A model generated the notes under the pieces. That model had not been told where the DNA came from, did not search any database, and saw nothing but the letters and a program-made list of their open reading frames with translations. A stretch of 64,000 nucleotides of DNA, from NCBI RefSeq assembly GCF_000275825.1, contig NZ_JH719942.1, positions 1,552,575 to 1,616,574 on the forward strand, read 5' to 3'. The translations under genes and the position numbers were made by a program. Origin of the DNA: Saprospira grandis DSM 2844. Its GTDB lineage: Bacteria; Bacteroidota; Bacteroidia; Chitinophagales; Saprospiraceae. How positions within the stretch are numbered: position 1 is the first letter of the stretch; each line of letters begins with the position of its first letter. Positions 62,815-64,000 of this stretch are shown here, piece by piece.

Positions 62815-64000
62815 ATGTGTGGAATTGTTGCCTACATTGGAGAGCGTCAGGCTTTCCCTATTCTTATTAAAGGGCTTCAGCGCCTAGAGTATCGTGGCTA
62901 TGATAGTGCCGGTGTGGCGCTTTTTAATCCTGCCGAAGGAGAAACAGAGATTAAGGTTTATAAACGGCAGGGAAAGGTCAAGGAATTGCTTGATTTTTCT
63001 ACCGGAAAAAGTACCCAGGCCAATATTGGCATTGGGCATACTCGCTGGGCAACGCATGGCGCACCGAACCACATTAACGCGCACCCCCATATTTCGGGCA
63101 ACAAGCAGCTGGCCATTATTCATAATGGAATTATTGAAAACTACGATAGCCTTCGGATGGCCCTAGAAAAAGAAGGGCATGAGTTTGAGTCGGAAACCGA
63201 TACCGAGGTATTGATTCACCTCATTGAAGAGATTCAGAAAAAAGAGGATGTTTCTATTGAGGAGGCGGTAAGAATGTCGCTTAACCGAGTAATTGGCGCT
63301 TATGCGATTGTGATTATTGATAAAACGGCTCCCGACCGCATTATTGCCGCCCGAAAAGGCAGCCCAATGGTCCTTGGCTTGGGCGAATCTGGCGAGTTTT
63401 TTATTGCCTCTGATGCCTCTCCAATTGTAGAGTATACCAAAAATGTGGTTTACCTCAATGATGAGGAAATCCTAATTGCTCGCGATAATGGCGAGTTTGT
63501 GATTAAAACCATTGGCAATGAGGTTCAAACGCCTTTTATCCAATATCTCGAAATGGAGATTGACACTATCGAGAAGGGCGGTTTTGACCACTATATGCTC
63601 AAGGAGATTTATCAGCAACCCAAAACTATTGCCGATGCTATGCGTGGGCGAATCAATGCCAAGCAAGGTATTATTACTTTGGGGGGAATCAATGAGTTTG
63701 AAAACCGCTTTTTGAATGCCGATCGCATTATTATTGCCGCCTGTGGTACTTCTTGGATTGCCGGCCTAATTGGCGAACACCTTTTTGAAGACCTAGCTCG
63801 CATTCCAACCGAAGTAGAGTACGCTTCGGAGTTTCGCTACCGCAACCCGATTATCAAAAATAATGATATCGTTTTGGCCATCTCTCAATCGGGAGAAACT
63901 GCCGATACTATTGCCGCTCTAGAATTGGCCCGCGACCGCGATGCCCTGCTCTACGGTATTTGTAATGTGGTGGGCTCTTCTATTGCCCGAATGACGGATG
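62815..64000 (+). CDS. glmS: glucosamine-fructose-6-phosphate aminotransferase, 3' end cut by the window
   Basis: About 395 of the usual 600-610 residues are present and the frame is open to the end. The N-terminal amidotransferase domain has Cys2 in MCGIVAYIG, LQRLEYRGYDSAG and HTRWATHG, followed by HNGIIENYDSLR. The first SIS domain has IIIAACGTSWIAGL and AISQSGETADTIAAL. It makes glucosamine 6-phosphate for peptidoglycan and lipopolysaccharide. It follows the DUF4270 gene after three bases. Confidence 0.96.
   Translation, partial: MCGIVAYIGERQAFPILIKGLQRLEYRGYDSAGVALFNPAEGETEIKVYKRQGKVKELLDFSTGKSTQANIGIGHTRWATHGAPNHINAHPHISGNKQLAIIHNGIIENYDSLRMALEKEGHEFESETDTEVLIHLIEEIQKKEDVSIEEAVRMSLNRVIGAYAIVIIDKTAPDRIIAARKGSPMVLGLGESGEFFIASDASPIVEYTKNVVYLNDEEILIARDNGEFVIKTIGNEVQTPFIQYLEMEIDTIEKGGFDHYMLKEIYQQPKTIADAMRGRINAKQGIITLGGINEFENRFLNADRIIIAACGTSWIAGLIGEHLFEDLARIPTEVEYASEFRYRNPIIKNNDIVLAISQSGETADTIAALELARDRDALLYGICNVVGSSIARMTD

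Overview
The window is a chromosomal segment of a Bacteroidota bacterium, most likely a Saprospira-type organism (this assignment is inference). Supporting signs are TAnnTTTG promoter boxes with an upstream TTG; an ATP synthase operon without the beta and epsilon genes; DUF1573, DUF4270, DUF1294 and DUF3137 family proteins; a fused two-subunit 2-oxo acid dehydrogenase E1; and the order panC / GT5-like gene / DUF4270 / glmS. No rRNA gene, complete insertion sequence, prophage or CRISPR array was seen.

Layout. 1-2.0 kb: small alarmone-hydrolase-like HD protein, aroC and a DUF1294 membrane protein, overlapping or abutting. 2.0-6.3 kb: three secreted or lipoprotein genes on the minus strand, a repeat-filled gap, then two small secreted coiled-coil proteins. 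6.4-11.8 kb: atpBEFHAG on the minus strand behind a clear promoter. 12.2-16.7 kb: lipoprotein, Ca/Na antiporter, ilvE, an unknown protein, rdgB. 16.9-21.0 kb: two thioredoxin-fold secreted proteins produced by duplication, with their terminator and repeat copied too. 21.0-21.9 kb: no gene, but a 41-bp tandem array and many hairpins. 21.9-34.0 kb: DMT transporter, pssA, an AT-rich KAP NTPase, a large outer-membrane protein, an isolated contractile-injection-system tube/LysM protein, lipoprotein and small conserved proteins. 34.3-39.9 kb: LysM glucosaminidase, small secreted proteins, E1 alpha-beta fusion. 40.2-54.3 kb: the transcription/translation block (hpf, four tRNAs, tuf, tRNA-Trp, secE, nusG, rplKAJL, rpoB, rpoC). 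55.0-64.0 kb: kdsA with asnB, a PepSY-like protein, ppa, panC, a GT5-like protein, DUF4270 lipoprotein and the start of glmS.

The most unusual content is between the genes. About 20 copies of a GC-rich, multi-hairpin element of about 120-170 bp lie in the intergenic gaps in both orientations. Constant blocks (a GGGGC end, a GCTCGCAGGTCTGCTCGGCCC-like core, GGTCTG, and a CATCCCTCAGCC or CATCGCTAGGCC tail) alternate with hairpins whose primary sequence differs between copies while base pairing is kept. The GGGG end usually faces the nearest gene. Pairs of inverted copies sit between rpoB and rpoC, around 57.8-58.2 kb and around one lipoprotein gene. The pattern suggests a structured RNA or DNA element that has spread through the genome; no mobilising enzyme is present in the window. 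Derivatives include a 105-bp tandem array (54.7-55.0 kb), a deleted copy (2.8 kb) and copies carrying an extra module (31.5 and 32.5 kb).
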